Shown piece after piece: positions 25,501 through 33,488 of a stretch of 64,000 nt of DNA. The notes beneath the pieces were generated by a model. The model ran no database searches, was not told the DNA's origin, and saw only the letters and a list, made by a program, of their open reading frames with translations. Every line of letters begins with the position of its first letter. Position 1 is the stretch's first letter. Position numbers and translations under genes: made by a program. The stretch is from Blastobasis lacticolella (Eukaryota; Arthropoda; Insecta; Lepidoptera; Blastobasidae): assembly GCA_905147135.1 (NCBI GenBank), contig LR990054.1, forward strand, positions 15,723,001-15,787,000. Reading direction: 5' to 3'.

Positions 25501-28500
25501 TGATTTTAAACGATAATAATGTGGTTAAAAAGTTTTCCTTACTTTTACATACTATAAAACAAAGTCGCTTCCCGCCGTCTGTCCCTATGTATCTATGTAC
25601 GCTTAGATCATTTAAACTACACAACGGATTTTAATGTAATTTTCAAATATAGATAGAGTGATTCAAGAGGAAGGTTTAAAAGTAAGAAGAAAAAGGTAGG
25701 TTTGGATAAAGTAAGTGTACACGAACGAGGACTATATGACTAACTAGTGCACCCGTCGCGACTTCCTTCGCTTACACCTACTTTGCCCCTACCAACCCTT
25801 TTTTTCTCGCCTTTAAGACCTTCCTCTTGAATCACTCTATTCATTGTTGAAAATCCGCACTAAAATTCGTTGCCTAGTTTAAAAGATCGCATGGAGATGC
25901 GGAAGGACAGACGGCGGGATGCGACTTTGTTTTATACTATGTATATGTCGCCGCGTGAAGGAAAGGGGTGTATCAGAATCATTGTCATCAGGGTGGTGAT
26001 ATCAGTATTAGATCATATTCGTCCAGATAAATTAATGAAACGGTTAACATTTACTACACTGTATTTATTCCAATTCATTTTTGCACATCACTTATAATTT
26101 CACTTGAAATCAGAGCAGTATCACAATATAGGCAGTTGAGGTAATTAACTTTCTTATTTCAAAGGTGATTATAAAATTACTTTATTTTCAAACGTAAATA
26201 ACACTTTCTATAAACGAAATGTGGAGACAGTTTCAAGACGCGTCACTCCTCGGCGGCGGTCGCGCCAAGAATGGCCGCCACTCCGCCCGAGTCGCGCCGT
26301 CGAGACTCTGTCAGCACGCCCCACCAGAGGGCGCTCCACCAGAGGGCGCCCTCCCACTTCCGTTTTCTTCGTCTTGAGTTCGTACTATTGACCACATGAT
26401 TCCATACTATTGACCGCATGACCAATTGAAAGAAAGAAAGAAAGAAAGAAGACATTTATTACACGTAGACACCACGACACGACAATTAGGTACAAAAAAA
26501 AAACAAGGTAATAAAAGGCTTGCGTTAGGCGATATGTCATTAAAAGCTTAAAGTCTACAACTTTAACTATATCGACAAGTCTCGAACTTGGACTTGTCTT
26601 GAATCATTTAAAACTCAAATAGAGTTATATAGAGGATACATAGCTTAGGCAGGTCACTTTGTACATCATCTTTTTTTTGTTATAAGTACCAACGCAAGTT
26701 AAGAATAGGATTGAGTTCTTCTGACTTCACTCCCGTAACTCAGCTGCAAAATTACCTTACACCTATGAATTATGCGCACTGAACTCACCTGAAGTTAGCA
26801 ATGCTTTGACAGATTTGATAGTTTATTTCGATCTGACTGTCATATAACAATATTGCTGTTATAAATAATGTGGCTATCTCATCCCACAGACTGGCAGCCG
26901 AGCACAAAAGAGCAGCTGAGGGTGCCCAGAACTCTGGCCTCATGCCAGCTGGCAAGAGTATCATCAAACAAGATGAACTCGAAATACCGTACGGGACGTA
27001 CGACACCGGCTCCAACGTCTACGATCCAGCGACCAGGGCCACATACAGTTACCATGATATCAAGCTGGGAAACATGACGAGGTGAATAATACAGGATGTT
27101 ACATAATATATGTATAAAGCCGTGAACCGGATGGAGTGCTAAATATATGAGAACGATAGGTACAAAAACCTATCGTTTTAATATGTTTAGCACTTCATAC
27201 AGTTCACAGCTTCATACAAATATTATTTAACATCCTGTATAGATAGATACTCTCTTTATTGCACACAAAAATACAAAAAAAAGGAAATTTGACAGGTCTT
27301 TTCAAGCATTTTGAATTAGTTAACCATTTTTTTCTGACACTGACACCCATATCGCACATAAGTTAATATTTTTATGCTACACAGTGGCAGGCAGACAGCC
27401 CACCTGATGGTAAGAAGTAACTGTCGCCCATAAACTCTACGATTCTTACATTTAGGTTACAGGTAACAAAAATGAAAAACTGCAGGTGCGTTGTCACTGT
27501 AAGTACCAGTACAAGTCACTTTCGATGTCATCGATATATATCGATAGCGACTATTACTGGTTAGATATGCGATGCTAAGACATTTTGTTCTTCAAAAGAC
27601 ATATCTCTACAGGTACCGTAAAGGCCGGTACCGCATTCGCCCCCCCTTAGGTTGCAAATGACCCAGACGACGGTGACAGTTATTTCATTTAGAATTATGA
27701 CAGTGATGACTTGACGAAGGCGGCTACATATGATAGAAACTACTCTAAAAGGCATCTAGAGAGTTAATACATCCTTGTGCAGTACAAAAATATAACTGAA
27801 TTCGGATACAGAAAACGTGGTCGGATCATGGTCGGCTTTATTACAAGCTTTTATTTAATTACACATGTCTGTTCGTAATAAAATCTTGCAAGTTAATCCA
27901 TTTTCCGATTGAAATTTTACACACAAAGTTCGATGACAATGCAATGATATGATACCATCAAGCTGATCTGATCTAAATCAATCGAGATTGATTAGTCTTG
28001 ACAAATAATAGAGAACGCGCGATAAGATTTTCCTTATAAAATATTTTTCATCTCAACTTGTTTAATACTTCGTAAGATAGTATCAACTGTCTAGCTACCT
28101 CCCAGATCGCCCATGCCGCAGTATTGTAAGTAGAAGGAAAAAGAAATGAAAATGCCTAATGATTAATTCTTGTACAGGGCATTGGACGTAGAAGAGACCA
28201 ACTGGATCGCGGAGAACTGCCCGAAAAATCCTGCCGAAGTAGTGGGCCCACGGCCTGATCTCTACGAGGTCTGGTGGAGTTGTGAGGATCCATCCAGAGA
28301 ACTATCAGAAGATCATAATTGGGGCAGAGATGGCATACAGGTGGGTTTATATTTGAATCAAACAACAAGTAACAATGGTAACAAAGGTAGTGGTTCCAGA
28401 ATTCGAAATGAGGGTAATCGTCGAATCCGAAAGAAGGTGGACCGATATGTCTGTCCTTAAGAGCCTCACACAACGGCACCAGTCAACTTGTGACCATGAC

Positions 28501-29481
28501 GCATGCCACTGCGTCGACATATCGAGGTAAAAACTATTCTAACCGTGGTAACAAACCTTATAATATATAATCCGCGTCATGAAAGAAGAGACTTGACAAA
28601 TGGCAGTAGAGGGGATTTCGCGCAGGTAATCGCCTACTGCGCAAGTCGAACCACATGACCCGCCAAGTCTCTTCTTATATGACACTAGTTATATATAGTG
28701 AAAGTTAAACAACAAGTAGATAGTATTAAACCACATGCTTTATATGCAGAAGGCCCATCTATTTCTGCACGCTCTTAGGTCAATGAAAGCAGTTCTGCTG
28801 ATTACCGTGAAGACTGAAACAATCAGTATTCAGGAAGAAACATTTAATTATAAATAAATACATTCAACAGTAGGAAGCCCTTATTCTATGGATGGATAAC
28901 TACTGATAATAAAAAATATTTTGTGATGGCTCTAAAATATTAAACAAATTCATGATTTAAACATGATCTTCCTCATTAAAAAAATAGTTCAAATAATTGC
29001 AATAGATGGCGTTGATTAGACACGATTTTCAACAATAACTCAAGACGAGACCGTTAGATGTAAAAAAATGTAGACATTTTACGCTTTATTCTCGGAAAAG
29101 ATACTAAAACGAAGTATATTTTCACGAAACACCTTTCCGAGTAACTTTGGTTACCAAATCCTGAATCCTGTCAAAGCAGCGCCATCTAGTATGGCCCGCT
29201 GAACTACACATTTTACTTTATAAAGTAGCTGTCTGAAAATTCACCATTGTCTACGCATAAAGTTGCTGGCAAACTTCTTAATATTTCTTACGTGTGTAGT
29301 GGAAAGAAAAGTCGTTGTTTTCTTCTGTATCTCCGCGACGAAGTGTCTAAAGCATATTCTTTTATTACAGTGGAACGATTGGTTCTCGTCGCGGATGTCA
29401 ATGGCTGAGACACATGCGCATTTCTTTGAGGCGCCATTAGGATACCTGGACGACATCGAAGAAGTCGATGATGAACCTTAA
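13473..29481 (+). CDS. MORN5-like: MORN-repeat protein, MORN5-like, tandem copy 1 (complete, 8 coding exons)
   Basis: Coding exons: 13473-13558, 13868-13948, 15549-15688, 16495-16609, 17454-17531, 26890-27081, 28178-28340, 29371-29481. All junctions have GT/AG ends and compatible phases (2,2,1,2,2,2,0), giving 966 nt and 321 residues. Residues about 70-105 hold a first MORN-like unit (FPTGSSY...GYGVYRYPHG), about 103-135 a clear MORN unit (YEGHFLDGVFHGPGELQYPS), then FPDGVVRDGENWEYCRLPDR, which matches the MORN5 hallmark after its MORN repeats. The C-terminal part carries PYGTYDTGSNVYDPATR, comparable to the GYYDxGDGFYNP segment of MORN5. MORN5 proteins are small and linked to testis and cilia; that is family knowledge. 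The protein is longer than vertebrate MORN5 (about 160 residues), with an N-terminal extension and an acidic tail. Introns are filled with repeats. The start ATG is 5 bases inside an acceptor, so a 5' noncoding exon lies upstream, unidentified. Confidence 0.85.
13594..13820 (+). repeat. interspersed repeat, (GAT)n-tailed family, in intron 1 of copy 1
   Basis: Starts TGGCCGTGTGGTCTCCGGCA, contains TACAAGGCGACTAATG and GTCCTGCAGTGGATTG. It accounts for most of the 309-bp intron between coding exons 1 and 2. Confidence 0.6.
13868..13948 (+). CDS. MORN copy 1, coding exon 2
   Basis: Acceptor TCGTTTTCAG, donor GTGAGT, phase 2 on both sides. In this frame it encodes WELLMRRYSTEHK, aligned with LELMRNFTATK of copy 2 and LDLMRNFTASK of copy 3. 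That identifies the correct reading frame. Confidence 0.8.
13955..14020 (+). repeat. LINE 3'-tail fragment
   Basis: CCACTTTCCATCAGGTGGGC, CGCTTGCCT and GCCGTATAATATAAAAAAAA: the extreme 3' end of the Jockey-like family at 5350-6865, starting 6 bases after the exon 2 donor. Confidence 0.65.
14155..14306 (+). repeat. Helitron-like short repeat ending CTAG
   Basis: Contains CTGAACGGATTTTCATGCGG and ends GGTCGCTAG followed by T. A related copy in the reverse sense lies at 20630-20760 (CCGTTCAGTAGTTTTTGAG). Confidence 0.4.
14385..14490 (+). repeat. LINE 3' UTR with AATAAA and (TAAA)n tail
   Basis: TAGAAATAAGCTGTACCTGT ... TTTATTGTGCACAATAAATG then a TAAATAAATAAATAAA tail. The same UTR is inverted at 23240-23345 and related at 36200-36350. 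Confidence 0.6.
14695..14749. repeat. 26-bp inverted repeat (hairpin)
   Basis: Arms 14695-14720 and 14724-14749 (AGCACGGCAGTATTTTCG and its reverse complement) with one mismatch and a 3-base loop. Confidence 0.75.
14898..14960. repeat. 31-bp inverted repeat (hairpin)
   Basis: Arms 14898-14928 and 14930-14960 (AGTGTTTGTATCCTGCTT...) match except at one position, with a 1-base centre. With the 14695 hairpin it may belong to one larger MITE. Confidence 0.75.
15260..15525 (+). repeat. exon-proximal repeat, copy 1 of 3
   Basis: AATAGATGGCGTTGATTA ... TTTCCGAGTAACTTCGGTTA ... GCCATCTAGCGAGGCACGCC ... ending near AAATACCCCATTGA. Close relatives lie at 17155-17425 and 28975-29255. This copy ends about 24 bp before coding exon 3. 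Confidence 0.75.
15549..15688 (+). CDS. MORN copy 1, coding exon 3 (first MORN unit)
   Basis: Acceptor AAAACAG with a CTAAC branch-like motif near 15518; donor GTGAGT after 15688. Enters phase 2, leaves phase 1, as in copies 2 and 3. Encodes VIFPTGSSYMGPMNSLGMQG and then YGVYRYPHG. An in-frame ATG at 15532 lies in the intron and is less likely to be the start. Confidence 0.8.
16495..16609 (+). CDS. MORN copy 1, coding exon 4 (second MORN unit)
   Basis: Acceptor ATTTATAG, donor GTAAGT. Encodes VVYEGHFLDGVFHGPGELQY, a canonical MORN unit, then PSGVVLRGRWRDGVLRS. It corresponds to the first part of the single copy 2 exon 47252-47438. Confidence 0.88.
17155..17425 (+). repeat. exon-proximal repeat, copy 2 of 3
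   Basis: AATAGATGGCGTTGATTAGC ... TTTCCGAGTAACTTCGGTTA ... GCGCCATCTAGTGAGGCACG ... AAAATTCCCCAGTGG. It ends about 30 bp before coding exon 5 and lies in the intron unique to copy 1. Confidence 0.75.
17454..17531 (+). CDS. MORN copy 1, coding exon 5 (ENWEYC signature)
   Basis: Acceptor TTGTCTAG, donor GTACGC. Encodes IFPDGVVRDGENWEYCRLPD then RR, matching FADGLKYPEKNWNYCNMPDR of copy 2 and the MORN5 signature. Phase 2 in and out. Confidence 0.88.
17630..17730 (-). repeat. LINE 3'-tail fragment
   Basis: Contains GAGCAAGCGGGCCTCCTGGT and GGAAAGTGGTCACCGCCG, the reverse complement of the Jockey-like 3' end (5350-6865 family). Confidence 0.6.
19305..19467 (+). mobile_element. Helitron-like short element, interrupted at its 3' end by a SINE
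   Basis: CTACGCAACGGATTTTAATG, TAGAGTGATTCAAGAGGAAG, then GTCGCGCTGGGCCCACTAGT at 19448-19467. The same 20-mer recurs with two changes at 19818-19837, directly after the inserted SINE. Confidence 0.5.
19468..19817 (-). mobile_element. tRNA(Thr)-like SINE, full length, with about 20-bp target duplication
   Basis: Read on the minus strand, a tRNA-like head carries GGTGGCCGAGTTCTTAGGG (A-box region), an ACTCGTAAG anticodon-like loop and a B box GGTTCAAATCC (19755-19765). The body CTCTTATGGTGAGGGAAAAC continues to CATTAACGCCAAGATGA. The 18/20-matching direct repeats 19448-19467 and 19818-19837 look like its target site duplication. Headless copies are at 8650, 32402, 40975, 51640 and 52580. Confidence 0.8.
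20630..20760 (-). repeat. degenerate interspersed repeat with (CAGA)n
   Basis: TCCGTTCAGTAGTTTTTGAG, then CAGACAGACAGATAGACAGA and GGCACTTTGTTTTATAATAT. Related in reverse to 14155-14306; similar ends occur near 54230-54290 and 56400-56490. Confidence 0.5.
21507..21832. mobile_element. palindromic mariner-type MITE with nested duplicated hairpins
   Basis: Outer ends CAGTCGAGTTCATTAATATG and its reverse complement are flanked by TA (21505-21506, 21833-21834). Inside, AAATGTACATGGAAGGGTAC ... CTGCTCAGATATATAAGTAC forms a long hairpin, and the whole hairpin is present twice in tandem (about 21538-21675 and 21680-21812). 326 bp, non-coding. TA duplication and a CAGT start suggest Tc1/mariner mobilisation. 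Confidence 0.85.
21880..23010 (+). pseudogene. Jockey/CR1-group LINE, 5'-truncated C-terminal ORF2 and 3' UTR
   Basis: Reads LINAWIDAQKLEINFDKTKL near 21907, LLGLHLDSQLNWKTHIAQTK near 22055, LRYGLTLWGRG near 22215, then LTLPCLYI. A one-base frame break at about 22375 leads into ETAMFVKNNLHLF and a C-terminus ending KCYYKIDDFLNNR and TAA near 22653. The 3' UTR ends in an AATAAATATGAATATG-type tail. The C-terminal motif YYKIDD resembles YYKIDE of the large LINE at 61-64 kb, so they are related. Confidence 0.8.
23240..23345 (-). repeat. LINE 3' UTR fragment
   Basis: Reverse complement of the 14385-14490 segment: ACATTTATTGTGCACAACAA, ATAGACATACAGAAAAAA and AGCTTATTTCTAAAGAAATA. The T run at 23249-23261 would be its A tail. 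Confidence 0.6.
23661..23791. mobile_element. MITE, copy A
   Basis: CGTCACGAAAGAAGAGACTTG on the left and CCAAGTCTCTTCTTATTTGAC on the right are inverted, around GGGGATTTCGCGCAGGTAAT. Copy B at 28560-28692 shares the whole sequence with a few changes. Confidence 0.7.
24095..24256 (+). mobile_element. Helitron-like element carrying a 21-bp minisatellite
   Basis: Tandem 21-bp units (GATAGGTGTAGGGGCGTGTA plus G) run about 3.5 times from 24128 to 24205, then TACGCCACGCGATCGAAGTC and a GGGTCCACTAGT end. The parent sequence at 1560-1650 has the same GTAGGGAAGGGTAGGGGTAG flavour without the array. Confidence 0.5.
24330..24800 (+). pseudogene. LINE 3' end with C-terminal ORF scrap
   Basis: Reads ALDLSPDLRLLSKYSFKKAV then REHYLKDL and stop (TAG at 24432), the basic C-terminus style of CR1/Jockey-group ORF2 proteins, followed by about 350 bp of pyrimidine-rich UTR ending GCATAAAGATTTTAAAAAAA. 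Truncated at the 5' side. Confidence 0.5.
25215..25451 (+). CDS. isolated exon-like ORF, unrecognised
   Basis: A 237-base stretch open in one frame, bounded by a good acceptor (TATATCTCCCACAG) and a strong donor (CCT then GTAAGT). It starts and ends in phase 1, so it is symmetrical (79 codons). It encodes LLLITDEKWPVMSYGRKTLV and later FFSPQFALNVLQAVEPYLGG, rather hydrophobic. It cannot be spliced into MORN copy 1, whose intron here is phase 2, without a frame change. It could be an exon of another nested gene, a gene fragment carried by a mobile element, or chance. No family is recognised. Confidence 0.35.
25550..25945. mobile_element. inverted pair of Helitron-like elements
   Basis: The left unit runs AAAACAAAGTCGCTTCCCGC ... 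CACAACGGATTTTAATG ... GATTCAAGAGGAAGGTTTA; the right unit is its reverse (TAAGACCTTCCTCTTGAATC ... CGGGATGCGACTTTGTTTTA). The centre near 25745-25760 reads ACTAGTGCACCCGTCGCGAC. Arms of about 170 bp form a large imperfect palindrome. Confidence 0.6.
25968..26415 (+). repeat. two-part interspersed repeat, contiguous copy
   Basis: Part one (GTGTATCAGAATCATTGTCA ... CATCACTTATAATTTCA) is followed by part two (GTCGCGCCGTCGAGACTCTG ... CACGCCCCACCAG ... CACTTCCGTTTTCT). The same two parts occur in the same order at 42369-42540 and 44090-44235, there separated by an inserted element. Part two contains a local duplication of CACCAGAGGGCGC. Confidence 0.6.
26424..26515 (-). repeat. LINE 3'-tail scrap with (GAAA)n
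   Basis: GAAAGAAAGAAAGAAAGAAG then ACACGTAGACACCACGACAC, the reverse of the 765-870 segment. Confidence 0.5.
26890..27081 (+). CDS. MORN copy 1, coding exon 6 (C-terminal domain)
   Basis: Acceptor CATCCCACAG, donor GTGAAT, phase 2 in and out. Encodes EIPYGTYDTGSNVYDPATRA then TYSYHDIKLGNMT, aligned with PVPEGHYDTFYGFLESENEF of copy 2 and the GYYDCGDGFYNP region of MORN5. Confidence 0.85.
27092..27237. mobile_element. MITE with TA duplication, 10 bp after an exon donor
   Basis: CAGGATGTTACATAATATAT at the left matches the reverse complement of the right end (AATATTATTTAACATCCTG); flanks are TA at 27090-27091 and 27238-27239. Inner arms ACGATAGGT / ACCTATCGT extend the hairpin almost to its centre. 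146 bp. Confidence 0.75.
28178..28340 (+). CDS. MORN copy 1, coding exon 7
   Basis: Acceptor TTCTTGTACAG, donor GTGGGT, phase 2 to phase 0. Encodes TNWIAENCPKNPAEVVGPRP then DLYEVWWS, aligned with LQWIRTNCRYALERSVGPVP then HLYEKWQE of copy 2, and with the WIxRTC segment near the end of MORN5. Confidence 0.85.
28560..28692. mobile_element. MITE, copy B
   Basis: CGTCATGAAAGAAGAGACTTG and CCAAGTCTCTTCTTATATGAC with the shared centre GGGGATTTCGCGCAGGTAAT; same family as 23661-23791. Confidence 0.7.
28975..29255 (+). repeat. exon-proximal repeat, copy 3 of 3
   Basis: AATAGATGGCGTTGATTAGA ... TTTCCGAGTAACTTTGGTTA ... GCGCCATCTAGTATGGCCCG ... GTAGCTGTCTGAAAATTCAC. It lies about 115 bp before the last coding exon. 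Confidence 0.7.
29371..29481 (+). CDS. MORN copy 1, coding exon 8 (terminal)
   Basis: Acceptor TTTTATTACAG, entered in phase 0, encodes WNDWFSSRMSMAETHAHFFE and an acidic tail LDDIEEVDDEP, stop TAA at 29479-29481. Confidence 0.82.
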   Translation, partial: WNDWFSSRMSMAETHAHFFEAPLGYLDDIEEVDDEP

Positions 29482-29530
29482 TGGGTGTTTCGGAGGGTCG
29501 AGGAAGCTTGTGCTACTTACTCCATAGGGA

Positions 29531-29536
29531 AATAAA
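29531..29536 (+). promoter_or_regulatory. poly(A) signal of MORN copy 1
   Basis: AATAAA 50 bases after the stop codon, the usual distance for a short 3' UTR. It supports 29371-29481 as the last exon. Confidence 0.6.
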
Positions 29537-29599
29537 GTTCTTCATGGCGTACTCTCTAGGCACAATTTCGATACGGATCATGCTGTGCTGTAGGCTGAG

Positions 29600-29770
29600 T
29601 AAGTTTTGCTACGATATTCCTTTACTATCGCGTTTGCGTTTCCATGGAAATTGTAATGAGAAAATGTACAGTGCCATCTAGTGGTACGTAAAAGAAGTTT
29701 TTTCTTCATACTTATAACTACGTTAACACAAACGCTATAGTAAAGGAATATCGAAGCAAAACATACACTC
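29600..29770. mobile_element. MITE, GTTTTGCT-ended, copy A
   Basis: GTTTTGCTACGATATTCC on the left and GGAATATCGAAGCAAAAC on the right are near-perfect inverses, with TTTACTATCGCGTTTG / CAAACGCTATAGTAAA inside. Central GCCATCTAGTGGTACGTAAA. Copy B is at 50536-50750. Confidence 0.7.
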
Positions 29771-30287
29771 GGCCCTCCGTTCACTCATAGAGAAGTCAAT
29801 GATTTCATGTAATTCACGAAAAAAGGTGAAATACATATTAGCATATGCAAAAACAACTGTCTGGGTGCCGACAATAATACGTACGATAACATACTTTGCA
29901 ATAACAATAGTATTATATAATGTTTTTAACTATCGCGGTTATTACTACAAACTCGTCAACAAAGGTACGCGGTAGGAAACCCGGAACATGTCCTTAAAAT
30001 GAACAATAGTATTATTTTTACAAATATAAAATAATCATCACGGTTTAGAAATATGTACGCTGGACTACACTTCATCTTTATTTTTATCAATATACTTTTA
30101 TTAACTTTAAAAATGCTTTCATTTCATGGCCTTTGAGTAGGAATCTAAAGTTACTATACCTGTAGGAATCTATCTGCCGTCTTTCAGTCCACACATACGC
30201 TTTGCGCACTGCCCAAACTGCTTTATGCAGGGACGCTTGCAGGCGTGATGGAGCTTGTAGACGGGCAAAGAGACACTAGCGGTTTTT
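29771..30287. other. gene-free spacer
   Basis: AT-rich, no gene. The short phrase CAACAAAGGTACGCGGTAGG near 29955 also occurs near 257-276, so a low-copy repeat passes through. Confidence 0.4.
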
Positions 30288-30460
30288 ATGTTATACGGCA
30301 GACAGGCAAGCGGGCCACCTGATGGAAAGTGGTCACCCCGCCTATGGACATCAACAACACCAGGGGCGCTACTAATGCGTTGCCCGCCTCTGAATCTCTT
30401 CACCTTTAATATACCTCTTAAACGATCTCATGTCATAGTCCAAGGCACAAAATAAAGAAC
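30288..30460 (-). pseudogene. LINE 3' end (Jockey-like, 5350 family)
   Basis: On the minus strand: FRGGQRISSAPGVVDVHRRG, then the UTR GGTGACCACTTTCCATCAGG and CGTATAACATAAAA. 5'-truncated. Confidence 0.7.
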
Positions 30461-31665
30461 GGCCCGCGCCAAGCAGAAGGTCCGCTGGAAACAATGCGTC
30501 ATTTCCGTCACGCACACATTGACGTTACGTTTACAGGCATTTTCACGCAGTTTCAAGCAGTGCTAGGTCGCGATTGTTCACTCGAAAATTCGTTGTAGTG
30601 TCGACTTAAATTGAATATTATTTTATTAAACTATATTTTTATTGATAAATAAAAGTACTTGTACGTAACTAAGGTTACTTAATAACATAAAAGCAACGCA
30701 CGCAGATTCCAAGAACTGATGGGTGACATTTCAGACTTTGAGGCTAGTCGAACTTCAGAACTGCCACGAGTTCTAATGCCGATGGTGAAGCGAGTTTGAC
30801 TAAGGTCTTCCGCAAGAGACCCTAGGAATAGTTGAACAGTTTCTGGCACCACGTGACAGTTTTTAACAGAATAAGAAACCGTAATGGCCACCTTATTGGT
30901 TTTTAGTCGGAAATGCCTGTCTAGTCTAATATTAAAAAAAACCGCTGACCACCTTCCTTCACCATCATCAGATCAACTGACTAATAACATAATGTTGCAT
31001 TATTATAAATTTACATGTGTATGAATTATCTGGAAGTGGGTCAGATCCCAGGTCAGGGGAAGGTTATTCTCAGGGTCTGATGATATAATCAGGTGGCGAT
31101 GAATTTTTAAAAAGTGAATAAACAGTAGATTATTATTACGCCTACTAAAGGCATAATGCCTGAAGCTGGTATGGAAAATCTAATACACTTGAACACAATC
31201 TGAACAGCTTGGGAAGCAATTATGATCACATTATGGCAAGGATTAGATATTGGTCCGTTGCAAGGGACATGTTATTGTGAACGATCTTTAAAATTCTATT
31301 CGATCTTTTAAAAACCCTTTTCAAAATTCAGAATTAATACAGTAGCAACCCTAGTGAGTCGGCAAGTTTAGGTAATAATTTTCGATGACGACAGGAGTGG
31401 ACCTTCTGTTAGTTTTTTATTTTGTGTCCAAGTGGAACACTGCGGCTCGAAGCTTATTCCACATCCGACGCGCGCGGATGTACGTAGTTGCGGCAGTAAA
31501 GCTGTAAGTTTAGCTGAAATCTAACATCTATACTCTTCCTCCTCCCTCCTTTTTTTTCAGCTACCTTTGCTCGGTTTTCTGTGTCCTTTCATCGTAAGCC
31601 GTTGGCTCTCGCAACCCACTCGATGACATCAATCCAACGGTTCTTCGACCTCCTACGGGGCTTTA
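30461..31665. other. gene-free region
   Basis: Contains a degenerate repeat at 30725-30860 (TTTGAGGCTAGTCGAACTTC) shared with 40806-40930, and a pyrimidine stretch ending TTTTTTTTCAG near 31560. The sequence after that tract (CTACCTTTGCTCGG) shows no exon I can validate. Confidence 0.45.
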
Positions 31666-31918
31666 GTAGCCGTATTCACAATGGCTCGGAAATCGGATTC
31701 GGATACGGAATCGACAAACGACCCCGCAAAAGTTCTTAGGAAAATGAGGTTTCAGTTAATTTTAATGAAATTTTCATATGTTATAGAGAGTAGAGTTTCC
31801 GTGGAATCTTTCGGGATTTTGAATAACAGTGTTCGAATCGATCGACACGGATTCGCCGCTCACGAATTTCGTGTCGAATCGTTCGGAAACGGTTTCGAAT
31901 CATTGTGAATACGGCTAC
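31666..31918. mobile_element. MITE with perfect 18-bp ends
   Basis: Ends GTAGCCGTATTCACAATG and CATTGTGAATACGGCTAC are exact inverses, with further subterminal symmetry (TCGGATTCGGATACGGAATC-like). An ORF of 75 codons inside is incidental. 253 bp. Confidence 0.8.
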
Positions 31919-32401
31919 AGAACAAGCCACAATATTACTAAGTGGGTACTATTAACAAACATAGGGTTCTGTTGGTAGGTATAGAAATATAATATCACAA
32001 AAGAAGGTCAATAACTCCTAATTCTTTGAGGTACCATTTTTTGTCGTTCATGTTGAGGAGGTATATTTTAGGTAGCATTCATGTAGTGTATAAGTTTCTG
32101 AGTACTAAATGTTGTAACGGCCAGGAAGCATTACACAGTTTCATTAATCATTGATAGATTATATTTATATTCAAGGGCGGTTATTCAATATCAATTAAGG
32201 GACGCAGAATCCTTAGAATACGTACCAGTAAATTTTAATCAACGCCTAAAGAAACTCCTTCCTTCGTTCTCGTAGCAGTCTTATGGCATCCGATCCAATC
32301 GAGTATTACACATTATTCAATATCTATTAAAAAATATGAGCTTGCAGCTTAGCTTTTGAAGTCGCTGTGCATGCTATAGAAAGAGTAACGCTAAGTACTT
32401 T
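31919..32401. other. gene-free spacer
   Basis: No recognisable gene, repeat or RNA. Confidence 0.4.
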
Positions 32402-32670
32402 CATCATCTTGGCGTTAGTGTTCCGGTTGCGCTCTCGTGCACGAGGGCCCGGGGTCCGCTATGACCATAATCCAGGGTTTGACAAGTCAGATAATTAACT
32501 TATTTAATTAACTCCGTGACCTTGCTACCAGGAGAACCTGTTCCACCAACCCATTCAGTCGCCTGAATGAGCAGCTTTCATCACGATGTTTTCCCTTACC
32601 GTAAGAGCATCTGTTAGTATTCAACTAAAGTATATAACTCAGAAAAGAGTCTCTCGCGAGTTGGATACCA
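32402..32670 (-). repeat. tRNA(Thr)-like SINE, headless, diverged
   Basis: CATCTTGGCGTTAGTGTTCC, ATAATCCAGGGTTTGACAAG, CATCACGATGTTTTCCCTTA, CAGAAAAGAGTC: the reverse of the SINE body at 19468-19740. The middle carries a TTAATTAACTTATTTAATTA-like change. Confidence 0.6.
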
Positions 32671-33051
32671 CTGATGCTCCTCACGTTTCAAAGTTACGCG
32701 GAATATAAGATATCCATACTTTGAAATCCCGTGCAACTTTGAAACGAGATATTTTAACGAAAATCTGACAAACCACAAACATAGATATTGGTTTCAGAAT
32801 CACGTCTGCAACTTTGGCTGTGATGTACGTTTATATAACGTGCGCAATGTTTTGAACGTTCTACATGCTGCTCTTGTTAACAACGACCTGACGTTTCTTT
32901 TGAAACATCGGTGTAAATTTTATACAATGGTTTATATGGAGCCACAGACCTAACGGACTAGATACAAATCACAAATATTCCCTGTTCGCTTACTCTACAA
33001 TTATTATGAATCTTGCTATTCCGTTTTTTCACTCGTACGAACGAGCCTGAC

Positions 33052-33112
33052 CATAGCCTCCTTCATCTTACTGAAGAAGGCTATGGCCTGACGTAAGATG
33101 AAGGAGGCTATG
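33052..33112. repeat. perfect 20-bp inverted repeat
   Basis: CATAGCCTCCTTCATCTTAC at 33052-33071 and its exact reverse complement at 33093-33112, with a 21-base spacer that itself contains AAGAAGGCTATGG. Confidence 0.8.
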
Positions 33113-33488
33113 TCTAAATAGATATGGAAATACTTTGATGGTAACAGGATCGGATTTAGTATTTGTTGTATAGAATTTTTATACTCAAATCTTGTAAATA
33201 GGGGTCCACAATTTTATATGTATTAGTTAGGGTTTCATTTCAAAAATGTACCTTAATGACATTTTAAATGTTCAAACATTTTATGAAACAATTTTACGTT
33301 TTTTTTTACATTTATTTGTTTTTCTAGGTTTCCCTGGAAACCTAGGACGTGGTGATATCTGGGTTGCAAATTGGAAGTGCTGTGTTATAAACATTTTGAA
33401 GAACAAAATAATAAGTTGATGCAAGTCCCTTCTGTACTGATGCACCATCATTATTTGAATTTTTAGTGAAAATAAAGATTATGATTAC

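Larger units (their letters stand above)
17532..26889 (+). other. 9.4-kb intron of MORN copy 1
   Basis: The largest intron of the copy. It is filled with LINE tails, Helitron-like ends, a SINE, a palindromic MITE, two LINE 3' parts and one isolated exon-like ORF, listed separately. The stretches 17735-18010, 18140-19300, 20160-20620 and 20770-21500 show nothing I can name. Confidence 0.75.

Noticed and set aside
31666..31918. 75-codon ORF (MARKSDSDTES...) as a gene
   Set aside because: It is contained in a MITE with perfect 18-bp inverted ends and its composition follows the inverted repeat.
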